Shown here in pieces: positions 22,629 to 32,088 of a stretch of 64,000 nt of DNA. This stretch comes from Podospora comata (Eukaryota; Ascomycota; Sordariomycetes; Sordariales; Podosporaceae). Below the pieces are notes generated by a model. That model saw only the letters and a program-made list of their open reading frames with translations. It searched no databases and had not been told where the DNA came from. The stretch's first letter is position 1. Each line of letters starts with the position of its first letter. The position numbers were made by a program, and so were the translations under genes. The stretch spans positions 2,914,001 through 2,978,000 of the forward strand of contig CP071499.1 in NCBI GenBank assembly GCA_017354895.1, in the 5' to 3' direction.

Positions 22629-24614
22629 TCACTGACGCAACGCGGTCAAAGTCTCGAGTACATCCGAGAGGGCCTCCACCAGCCCCTCATCCCTTTTCAC
22701 CTTGTCCCGCAGCTGGTTCGCAATGCCAACAATCGCAGTGGTAGAATGAGTGTACCTCCTGCGAAGACCCGGATGGGCATTCACCAACAGCGCCGTGGCA
22801 AGCTGCAGCACGGCCACCTGGAACTCCTCCATCATCGGCGGCTGCTTCTCATCCGGAACCACCCACGCTGCCGTCTTAGTGACCAAGTCCATCCAGTCCT
22901 CCCGAGTGCCCGGTTGTTCCGCCTCGGCAATCTGAAGCAAGTTCCTCACAATCTCCACCCCTCGTGCGGCCTCGTTTTCATCACTTGTCGTTGAACTGGT
23001 TTGAAGGATGTTGCCGAGATCGTTGACCAGCGCTTGCCACCCTCCATTTTCCAAAAAGGCTTCCCTGCCTTTTCTTTCTTCCAGGATGCCCTCGAATGCC
23101 ACAAGGACTGGTCTTCTAAAGTCTAGACCTTTCTCAGGGCTGCTGCTGGTTTGATAGAGCTCGACAAACATGTCGCTTAACCCGGCTGCTTCTTTTCTTA
23201 GCTGTTCGCCGTCGTCTTCTCTCAGCCAAATTGCCAGTGTTCTGATGGCTGCAAGTATCAATGGGTCTTGGCTGGAGTGTACACTCTTGGAGTCCCACGC
23301 CAGAGCAAAATGCGAAATGCCGCTTTCGTTGGCAGCCCCGGTTCGTGCTTCGGGATGCAAGCCCATGGCACCAGCTATCGAGGCGTCCCAGCGGTCACGA
23401 AGGTATTCGGCTGTGAGTGACATGGTTTCTGAGATGGATGTGCGAAGCTTGAGCAGCAAGTCAGGCTTCATGATCCACTGATTGTTGCTGCTTTCACCGC
23501 TGTCTAACGCCTCCAGTGTTCGGAGGAGATAGCCCATAAAGTTGGAGACAACATTATAGGCAGAGGTGAGCCGCTGAGCTGTTATGCTGTAGGATGGGCT
23601 GTTTAGCTGCCCTAAAAGAGTCGGTATCGTCGAGCGAATGTCGATGAGAAGTAGGTTGACTAGTAGAAACGCAAATGGACTTTCGCTTGTAGCTGTTGAT
23701 TTGCTGTCGACATCGTCGGCAAAGAGAAGTTGAGGCGATTGTACTGGGTAAGACTCGAGGAGAGCGGCGGAGAGGTTGGCAAAAGCTGCGCGGCCGTCGG
23801 CAGTAGGACGACTGATGACAAGGTCTCTCACGAACTTGGCCAGTGGTGTAAGCCATTTCGGGTTGGGTGGGAGCAGCTCTGGGTCGAGTCTTGGAAGAAA
23901 ATTTCCCAAAAACTTCAACAAAGTGACGCCATCAGTGCCTTTGAAAGAAATGACCAGTGATACGATGGCCTGGTCAATCTTGGCGCGCAGAGCCTTCTTG
24001 TCTGCTGTTGTAGCCATGGCACCTAGCCATGCGTAATACAAAGTGTCCAGGACGAGAGGCTGAGAAGGTGCAATCTCAGTCAAAGTCGACAAGTCGTCTA
24101 TAGAGTCAAAGACCTCAGCACCCTCAGGCTGGTTTACTAGGCTCACAAGAGTCTCAAGGACCAGTTTAGTAGTTTCATCAGAACTAGGCACTGTTAGCAA
24201 AGGAATGGGATATCAAGAAAAGAGAGCTCCTCACCAGTACAAAAGACAAGCCACCAACTGAGGTATCCTGTTTACCAACTTGCTCTCCTGTTTTGACTTC
24301 TCTGGTAATAGCACAGTGAAGGTGTGGAGGACAGAAACAGCAAGATCCAACATATCATTGGTGCCTTTTGCTTGCTGTTTCGACCCAGTCCGAATCAACC
24401 GATCCAGGAACTTTCGGGGAATACTGTTCCACAAGCTGGCGATTCCATCTTCGTTTGCCCTTAGTTCTGGTGTATTATCGAGGACAGACTTGAGCAGTGC
24501 CAGACCAACGAATCGAGATGTGTCGTCCTTTGCGCTGAGTAGGGTCTGGATTTTTTGTAGCAAGGCAGCTGGATCCTGCTGTTCCTCAGCTGTTGATGGC
24601 ATCGTTTCACTCAT
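22629..24614 (-). CDS. Neurochondrin-family protein
   Basis: Two exons: 24614-24235 and 24183-22629, with a 51-nt intron ending CCTAG; the product is 644 aa. The protein is almost wholly helical with armadillo/HEAT-like character, and its segments such as ALLQKIQTLLSAKDDTSRFVGLALLKSVLD at the N-terminus (only described here, not a catalytic motif) and a late EFQVAVLQLATALLV helix match my knowledge of the neurochondrin family. No enzyme motif or membrane segment is seen. Animal neurochondrin binds signalling and SMN-related proteins; the fungal role is not established. The start is ATG at 24614; a non-ATG extension four codons upstream was not used. It is divergent with the CLC gene, so both share a short promoter region. 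Confidence 0.8.
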
Positions 24615-25034
24615 CTTGTCTGCCACTGATGAAAATTATAAAACCAGTCGAGAAAGACATCATGATCCAAGTTCTTCTGGATGAAGTCAACTCGACAAGC
24701 AATGCCCAGGTCCAGGGTGTGATGTAGAGTGGAGGAGAGCAGAGGTACGTACCGATTTAAGGTTGCCAAGAGTGCACAGACCTTGGCCGCAACAACGTGC
24801 GCAATCGATAAGATACTGATAGCTGTCGTTCCTGTCCACCATCTTCTTCACCAGCCATCCCAGTTGACATCGACGACGAACAACGGTGCCCCGCCGCGCA
24901 TACCCAGCGCAGCAACTTACATAAGATCAGGGGACGCACATCCAAAGACCAAGTCCTATCGGCCAACGCGATCCACCCCCCAGAACCTCCCAATCGCAAA
25001 ACCAGCCCTCGTCCGCCGCAATCAAGAATGGCAT
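24615..25034. promoter_or_regulatory. Shared upstream region of neurochondrin-like and CLC genes
   Basis: 420 bp separate the two divergent start codons. A GTACGT donor near 24747 and AG acceptors near 24950 allow a 5' UTR intron in the CLC transcript. No specific operator was recognised. Confidence 0.4.
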
Positions 25035-25197
25035 ATGCAGCCCACCATGTCCCCGATTAACAACGGATCCTCGAGTTCCGAACCCTTCCCCCCCTTCAAC
25101 AACGACCACCACTATGCCGCCTCCGACGCCGACGAACTAGACCTCCTCGACGACACCGACACAGCCGCCATCCTCGACAACGACCCCCTCTCCCACC

Positions 25198-25229
<32 letters not shown>

Positions 25230-27809
25230 CAACCCCTCTCCTTCAAACGCAAGCAGAAAAAAACGGGCATCTTCTCTCAACCAGCCAGGTTATTCAACGC
25301 CCTCACCGGCCGAGCAAACCCCCCAAGAAACAGCGCCGACATCCCCCCCTCCCCACCACCACCACCACCAATACAACCCCCTACCGGCGCAACAAGACTA
25401 GACTACATCCCTGGAAATGGAGGCTCCAAATCAGACTCATTACCCACAGATTGGCTCGCCGAAGGGCCAGGAAGGAGAGTAGGATACGAAGACTTGACAG
25501 CCATCGATTGGATCTTCGAGTACACCAAAGAGCGCCAGCGACAGAGATCACTACTCTCACGGACGACCTCTCTTGGGTTTCCTTTATTGGGGTTCTTACA
25601 ACGGGTGTTGGATGCCTCACAAGTATGGGTTATTCTCATATTATCTGGCTTGGCGGTGGGGACTTTGACGGCGGGGATAGACGTCACGACGGATTGGCTG
25701 GGGGATATCAAGTATGGGTTTTGTTCGACGACGGATGGGGGGGCGTTTTACCTGAGTAAAACTGCTTGTTGTTATGGGTATGATGAGATTAGTAAATGTC
25801 AGGGGTGGAAGACGTGGGGGAATGCGCTGGGGGTGACGTCAAGGGGGGGTGTTTGGTTTGTGGAGTATGCGGTTTACTTGGTGTTGGCGGTGATGTTTGC
25901 GCTGTCGGCGAGTTTGTTGGTGAAGGAGTATGCTGTTTATGCTAAGCATTCTGGTATTCCTGAGATCAAGACGGTGCTGGGTGGGTTTATTATCAGGAGG
26001 TTTTTGGGGTTGTGGACGTTGATTACGAAGAGCTTGGGGTTGGTGTTAGCGGTGGCTTCGGGGATGTGGTTGGGGAAGGAGGGGCCGCTGGTGCATGTTG
26101 CTTGTTGCTGTGCGAATTTGTTTATCAAATTGTTTCCGAGTATTAATAACAATGAGGGTATGTATGTTGGTTTGGGTTGTTGTTCGGTTGGGGGAAAGCT
26201 AACTTGGAACATAGCTCGAAAACGAGAGGTCTTGTCCGCTGCTGCGGCTTCGGGGATATCGGTTGCTTTTGGGTCGCCCATCGGGGGTGTGCTCTTCAGT
26301 CTTGAGCAACTGTCGTACTATTTCCCCGACAAGACCATGTGGCAGAGCTTTGTGTGTGCCATGACAGCTGCCATGGTGTTGGAAGCTTTTGACCCGTTTC
26401 GATCGGGGAAGCTGGTCATGTACCAGGTAACCTACAGCTCGGTGTGGCACGGCTTTGAGCTTGTCCCGTTCGTCCTCCTCGGTCTTCTCGGGGGTGTGTA
26501 TGGAGGGCTGTTCATCAAAGCAAACATGTGGGTTGCAAGATGGAGAAAGTCGGCAACCTGGCTTCCTGGCCCGGTCATCCAAGTAGTTGCCGTGGCGATT
26601 TTGACGGCCCTTCTCAACTACCCCAACAACTACATGCGAGCCCAGTGCTCCGATCTTGTCTCCAACCTCTTCTCCGAGTGCTCAAAGCTCACAGACGACC
26701 AATTCGGCCTCTGCAAAACAGGCGCCGCCTCAGCAGGCACAATCATCCTCCTCATCTTCGCCGCGGTCCTGGGCTTCTTCCTCGCGGCCATCACTTTTGG
26801 TCTTCAAATCCCCGCCGGTATCATCCTCCCCTCCATGGCCATCGGCGCCCTCGTCGGCCGCGCAATAGGCATCATCATGGAAATCTGGCAACACAACCAC
26901 CCCAACTTTATCGCCTTTCGCTCCTGCGAACCGGACGTGCCGTGCATAACCCCCGGCACCTACGCCATCATCGGTGCCGCCGCCGCCCTGGGCGGTGTCA
27001 CTCGGATGACTGTGTCAATTGTAGTCATCATGTTTGAGCTCACCGGCGCCCTGACATATGTCCTCCCCATCATGGTCGCAGTGATGATCTCAAAATGGGT
27101 AGGCGACGCGTTTTCCCGGAGGGGGATTTATGAATCCTGGATTCACTTCAACGAGTACCCCTACCTCGACAACAGCGAGGAGATACCGATTCCTGACATC
27201 CCGGCAAGCCAAATCATGACTCGGATTGAGGATTTGGTTGTTCTGACTGCTACAGGGCATACGATTGCTAGCTTGACGGCGGTGATGGAGCAGCATCCGT
27301 ATCGTGGCTTTCCGGTTGTGTCGGACCCGAGGGATGCGATTTTGCTGGGGTATATTTCCAGGGCGGAGCTGGCGTATATTTTGCATGCGTCGACGCAACC
27401 ACCGAGGTTGTTACCCCCAGAGACGGAGGCGTTTTTTGCGCATCAGCCGTTGGCTGATCCGAGGACTACGTTGGATTTGAGGCAGTGGATGGATCAGACG
27501 CCGCTTACGCTGCCTAGGGGGAGTAGGTTGCATTTGGCGGTGTCGTACTTTCAGAAGTTGGGGTTGAGGTATGTGATGTTTGTGGATAGGGGGGTGTTAC
27601 AGGGGTTGTTGACTAAGAAGGATGTTTGGTATGTGCTTAATGGGGCGGAGGAGACGAGGAGGACGGCGGGGAGGGGGGAACCGATGGGTGGCGGGGTGGC
27701 GAGGGAGGGAGGCGATGGGGAGAGGGAGGGGTTGTTGGGGGTTGGGAGGGGGGAGGAGGAGGTTGAGGTGGTTAGTCCGATTGGGGATGGGGGGAGTAAT
27801 CTTTTGTGA
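25035..27809 (+). CDS. CLC-family voltage-gated chloride channel/transporter
   Basis: Two exons, 25035-26157 and 26215-27809; the 57-nt intron (GTATGT...CATAG) is a multiple of three without a stop, so it can be misread as coding. The product is 905 aa. The first 120 residues are low complexity with a poly-His then poly-Gln run. The membrane domain (about residues 190-690) has the CLC signatures SGIPE (near 305), GKEGP (near 347, containing the gating Glu), GVLFSLEQLSYYF (near 405) and PAGIILPSMAIGA. Two CBS domains follow (about 700-850). The GVLFSLEQ motif has Gln where exchangers such as CLC-5 carry the proton glutamate. It is homologous to yeast Gef1-type proteins of endomembranes or plasma membrane. 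The upstream in-frame ORF lacks any ATG before 25035, so that ATG was chosen. Confidence 0.92.
25193..25231 (+). repeat. CAC/CAA trinucleotide run encoding poly-His/poly-Gln
   Basis: Successive CAC codons then CAA codons encode about seven His followed by about eight Gln in the disordered N-terminus of the CLC protein. Confidence 0.9.
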
Positions 27810-28232
27810 TGGGGGGGGAATGTGTAATGATATATGATAGATAGCGGGTGTTCTTGGGTATTTGATGTTACAAAAGATGGTTTTAACGGTTATCTTGGTT
27901 TTTCTTTTTCGGAACGTTGGTTATTGGTTGACTCTCGAATGGTATGCTCGTGTTGGAGAAAAGACTGGTGGTTGGGTTACCCCTTTTCTCCCCCCCCCTT
28001 TAAGAAGAGATGAATGAGAAGTGTACAACCCTAACCCTTTTCCCTCCCAGTCACACCTTTCTCAAGTGAATGAAGCTTTGAAGACACTCGAAAAATAGCG
28101 GGGCATATTTGTTCACTCCCTCACTTTGGATAACCCCTCCACCTGTCACTCTGGACCTCTTACTCCCCATCTTGCCTGGTTTTCTCTTTCCTCGACATAG
28201 TCACTAGTAAACAAGTAAAGACAGGTTTCAAC
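27810..28232. other. Intergenic region between CLC and PIN4
   Basis: Tandem plus-strand spacing carrying the CLC 3' UTR and the PIN4 promoter. A C run lies near 27,990-28,000. No gene seen. Confidence 0.5.
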
Positions 28233-28839
28233 ATGGGCAAAAAAGAGAACAAATCCGGCGGAGGAGGAGGCAGCAAAGACGCCGGGAAGGGTGGGAAAGG
28301 TGGGAAGGGAAAGGGAGGTGGCGGTGATGACAGTGGAGGGAAGCAGCAAAAGGGCGCCCAGAGCATCAACGTTAGACATATTCTTGTAAGTTTCATTTTT
28401 TTCCTATTTCGGTCTTTACTGGTGGTGGTGCTATCTACCAACACACCTACCTACCAAACATTACTGCCTGTTGGACCACCAGAAACTAGACATGTCATAA
28501 CTCAAAAAGCTGACAGAATAATCAGTGCAACAAAATGGGCGAGGCAGAAAAAGCCATCGAGCGGCTCCAGAACGGTGAGAGCTTCAACACTGTCGCGATG
28601 GAGATGTCGCAGGATAAGGCCAGGTCCGGTATGTTCTCACTTTTGAGATGCCCAGCCAGTATGATAACTAATCAAGCTATACAGGAGGATCACTAGGCTG
28701 GAAAACAAAGGGGTCATTGCTGCCCGAGTTTGAAAAGGTGGCTTACGAACTACCCACCAGCACGACCAACAAGCCAAGCTGGGGGATGGCCAAGACGTCC
28801 GAGGGATATCATGTCATCATGGTCGAGGGACGCAAGTAG
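28233..28839 (+). CDS. PIN4: Parvulin-type peptidyl-prolyl isomerase, Par14/PIN4 type
   Basis: Three exons: 28233-28385, 28526-28628, 28685-28839, giving 136 aa (human Par14 is about 131). The first 40 residues are Gly/Lys-rich (GGKGGKGKGGG), the basic tail typical of Par14 that binds nucleic acids and pre-ribosomes. The rotamase core follows: NVRHIL, the GESFNTVAMEMSQDKA helix, GGSLGWKTKGSLLPEF, and a final GYHVIMVEGRK strand. There is no WW domain, which separates it from Pin1/Ess1. It catalyses cis-trans isomerisation of peptidyl-prolyl bonds. Exon 1 ends exactly after the RHIL strand. Confidence 0.94.
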
Positions 28840-29240
28840 TTTTTAACATCAACCAATCACATAGTCAGGAGTGGAACAAACAAAAGTTGGTTGACCGTCC
28901 CAGATCAAAAGGCTTTTGAATTTTTTGACTGTCTTGATTTTTGTCTCGTCCTCATTCTGAGGGGAGAAGAAAAAGGAGGTAGCTTGCCCGAATTTTCCCA
29001 ACTTGTCGTGTCCATCCGTTTGTGACCATAAATGCGCCAGAGATTTGTTGCCCTTGCCCCCATCCACGGTCGTGGCTGTGAAAGAGGTGTTCCGAGTCTA
29101 ATGCCGAATTCGTTTTGATACCCCGAAAAAACCCGTCCCAGGTGTGAAAACCCCCTTTCTCTCTTCCAGTTCAATCGTTACAGTGAAGAACGACTAAAAG
29201 CTACCTCCCCCCACTCCCCTAAGCGGCGGTGTCAAGAAAT
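28840..29240. other. Convergent 3' region between PIN4 and eS12 gene
   Basis: Short 3' UTR sequence for both genes. No ORF with protein character was seen. Confidence 0.5.
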
Positions 29241-29870
29241 TTAAGCCTCAGACTGGAAGTAGTCGAGGAGGATGGAGCGCTCCTGCGACTCCTCACCCCA
29301 GTCCTTGACGACGACGCAAGAGCAGTTGACAACCTTGCGGGCGTTACCCTCACGGTCGAGGACGCCTGTGGAAGAGAGTCAGTATTGGTGGCGACACTAA
29401 AGGATTGTAAAGGGTACTCACAGAGACCAGCCCACTCGCCCAATTGCTTTCCGTCGGGAACCTTGATCAGAGGGATCTTGTGCTCGGAGCAGAGGGCAAT
29501 GACGAGCTTCTTGTAGGCCTCCTCCTCGCAGGACTCGTTGAGGACGCACATGTGGGCCTGGCGGCGGTCGAGGGCCTTGGAAGCCTCACGGAGACCGCGG
29601 GCGAGACCGTCGTGCATGAGGGAGAGCTTGAGAACACCCTTGAGAGCGTCAAGGACAGACATCTGGCCCTTGCTGGCCTCGGCCGAAACCTCGACCTCGA
29701 CGTCGGCAACCTGCTGAGTCTCTTCTACGTCCGACTAGACACACGACTTTGTTAGCGGGGTGTCATCCTCGACGGCGGCGAGAAAAGAGCGGTGGCATTG
29801 TGTTTGGTGGTGTAGGTGATCGTCGACTTCAAGTCGTTGTCGTCGTTGATGGGCGGACGGTACTCACCAT
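29241..29870 (-). CDS. RPS12: 40S ribosomal protein eS12
   Basis: Three exons: 29870-29868 (only the ATG codon), 29734-29422 and 29365-29241, giving 146 aa. Intron 1 starts GTGAGT immediately after ATG and ends CTAG; intron 2 is 56 nt. The protein begins [17 protein letters not shown] and continues with [18 protein letters not shown], the eS12 signature with the kink-turn-binding (L7Ae-like) fold, and ends [17 protein letters not shown]. It is a component of the small-subunit beak. Its start codon faces that of the uS8 gene 703 bp away. A first exon consisting of a single ATG codon is why simple ORF calling starts too late. Confidence 0.96.
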
Positions 29871-30573
29871 CTTGATGATTTACTTTCCAAGTAAAGTGCC
29901 GGTGCGATCCTCGAAGAGTAAATTGGTAATGATCCTTTTATTCGTGTGTAGGTATCAGGAGGGAGGGGAGCTAGAACAGGCCGGTGGACAGAAATTCGAG
30001 AATAATGTGCGAGCCCCGAGCGCCCCACCCAATTGGCTGGATCCATCAAAATTTTGGTGTGTGCTTCGCGAAAGCGGGGCGCTCTGCCAGAAGGGGATTG
30101 GCGAAATGTTGCCGCAGTAGGCATTAGGGCAAAGTTTCGAGGAGCACGGGCCACCACCACGACCCACAAGCTAGGCGACGACAAATTTCTCTGGGGGTTG
30201 CTCTGCCAGGCCTTGTTGAAAAGTCGACGCCCGCCCACCGACCTTCTCCGCGACCACTATCCGTCAATCACCAACGAGGTATGTATATTCATCCCGCTCT
30301 CGGGACATGACTCAACAGCAGGACGACGCCTTTCGCACAGGCTGAGGAGGGCAATCATGGAGGCCCGTGTTGGCAAAACGCGGGTCGACGACATGATACG
30401 CTCCTCCTCGTCAGCAGCTGGCGGGCAGAACCCTCTTGAAGAATCATCAACGAGGGCACTCTTCCACGCAGTCGAGCCTCGACCGAAAGGCTAACACAAA
30501 CCTCGAACCTCTGGCAGATACCTCATTTCCACATCTCCGATTTGAGAATCTCCGTCTCCTCAACACCGCCAAA
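29871..30573. promoter_or_regulatory. Shared promoter of head-to-head eS12 and uS8 genes
   Basis: 703 bp between divergent ATGs of two 40S ribosomal protein genes. A CCAATTGG element lies near 30,030. A plausible 5' UTR intron of the uS8 transcript runs about 30279-30517 (GTATGT donor, CTAAC branch point near 30,491, CAG acceptor). The ORF at 30033-30494 in this region has no protein character. Confidence 0.5.
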
Positions 30574-31260
30574 ATGGTCCGCACTTCCGTCCTCCACGAT
30601 GCCCTCAACAGCATCAACAACGCCGAGAAGGCCGGCAAGCGCCAGGTCTTGATCCGCCCTTCCTCCAAGGTCATCGTCAAGTTCCTCCAGGTCATGCAGA
30701 AGCACGGTATGTGGTTGTCAGATGGGAAATCATTGGGCCTCCGAAACGACAAGATCCTCGCGACGATTTCCCTTGCACAAAGTTCGGCATGATAACTAGG
30801 CGACTGTCTCAATCTGCTCCACGACTTAGCCCTTTAAGTTGCCGATAAATTATACACCACGCGGGGATCTTACACGTTATCGGAGTTGCCAATGATGACC
30901 CAATGTTTAAATCGTCGCGACATTTTTTTCTGACATTCTTTCCTAGGCTACATTGGCGAGTTCGAGGAGATCGATGACCACCGCTCCGGCAAGATCGTTG
31001 TCCAGCTCAACGGCCGGTATGTTTTTGTCTGTTTGACCTGACTTGAAGAGCACAAACTAACCCTTCCCAGCCTCAACAAGTGCGGTGTCATCTCCCCCCG
31101 TTACAACGTCCGCCTCTCTGAGCTCGAGAAGTGGGTTGTCAAGCTCCTTCCCGCCCGTCAGTTCGGCTACGTCATCCTCACCACCTCGGCCGGTATCATG
31201 GACCAGGAGGAGGCCCGTCGCCGCCACGTCTCTGGCAAGATCATTGGCTTCTTCTACTAG
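30574..31260 (+). CDS. RPS22: 40S ribosomal protein uS8 (RPS22/RPS15A)
   Basis: Three exons: 30574-30706, 30947-31016, 31071-31260, giving 130 aa, the exact family length. Diagnostic sequence: [19 protein letters not shown], then [13 protein letters not shown], the [16 protein letters not shown] loop, and the C-terminal end in GKIIGFFY. It binds the 18S rRNA central domain during small-subunit assembly. Intron 1 (240 nt) is unusually long for this window and carries a strong long-range stem described separately. Divergent from eS12. Confidence 0.97.
30758..30920 (+). ncRNA. Nested long-range stem structure in RPS22 intron 1
   Basis: TCGCGACGATTT at 30758-30769 is perfectly complementary to AAATCGTCGCGA at 30909-30920 (12 bp). 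Inside it, CCGATAA at 30842-30848 pairs with TTATCGG at 30877-30883 (7 bp). The outer stem brings the region near the 5' splice site close to the branch-point/acceptor end (acceptor at 30946). An ATGATGA C-box-like string lies at 30892-30898, with a CTGA at about 30931. Whether this is a splicing zipper, an RNase III target or an intronic snoRNA cannot be decided here. Confidence 0.55.
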
Positions 31261-32088
31261 ACAGGCAACCACAAAGGCAATGAAAATCTAGCTACCAAGA
31301 GCGATGGCATATTTTGGGCGTTGTGACTGATACCCCTGTTTCATTGGGAGTTCTGATCTGGAAAATGGTTAGATCTTTCAGACGGCACTGGTTGCACATG
31401 GAGGATTCAGATATGAGCAATACCTGAAATCGTGTCTCCATTTGGGACCCGAGCATTTTGAGCGTGACACTGGTGTATCTGCAACGTGTGATGGCAATGT
31501 CTTGTGATATGTTTGTAAGACTGGACATCCAATCCCGTAGGGCCGGCTCTATGCTGAGGAAGTCATTCGTACAATTCTATCCATGTCGTTGATAGACTCG
31601 AGGCAGACCACGATAGGGGTTCAGGCTACAGGCGTGGCCTAGCCCCTTGGGGAAGCTCGATGGAAGCTTGGCAAGGCGACTTCACGGCTTTGGCCCCACC
31701 TTTAAACCAACGCGACATGCGTCAGTGGTTGTTAATTTTGGGGGGATGGATCCAGTGCCAACGCTTCGCATCAACTTTGTCCAGGTCTCTCCTTTTTTCC
31801 CCTTTTGAATCTATCAAACCTGTCTTGCCACCGATGCGAACCGAAGCGGGATTACCACCGCCCGCGACGACGACGACGACGACGACGACCAGAGACGAAG
31901 AACAGCGCGCTCACTGACGAGAACGACCTATCTATTGTACAGAACATATGCGACTCGGACATCTTGTATGAGACCGACATTTTGATACCTCGATGAACAC
32001 GCTCTACTGCGACAACAACCGCTACTCGGCAAGGAAACGGCCCTCGGAGATCTAAACCGCCGGGCGACGCACCCCGGTCGCGATCACG
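31261..32088. other. Intergenic region between RPS22 and GT90 gene
   Basis: Tandem plus-strand spacing. It contains a GAC trinucleotide run (31865-31889) in the probable GT90 leader. Small ORFs at 31,660-31,996 are not protein-like. Confidence 0.5.
31865..31889. repeat. (GAC)n trinucleotide repeat
   Basis: About eight GAC/ACG units upstream of the GT90 start codon. Confidence 0.9.

Noticed and set aside
24729-25034. N-terminal extension of the CLC protein by 102 residues
   Set aside because: The open frame begins with GTG and has no ATG until 25035, and the translated residues look non-coding.
30033-30494. 153-codon ORF upstream of RPS22
   Set aside because: No protein character, crosses a likely 5' UTR intron, and lies in a shared promoter.
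30892-30934. C/D-box snoRNA in RPS22 intron 1
   Set aside because: ATGATGA and CTGA are present but only about 40 nt apart, and there is no clear terminal stem; it is kept only as an alternative explanation for the structured intron.
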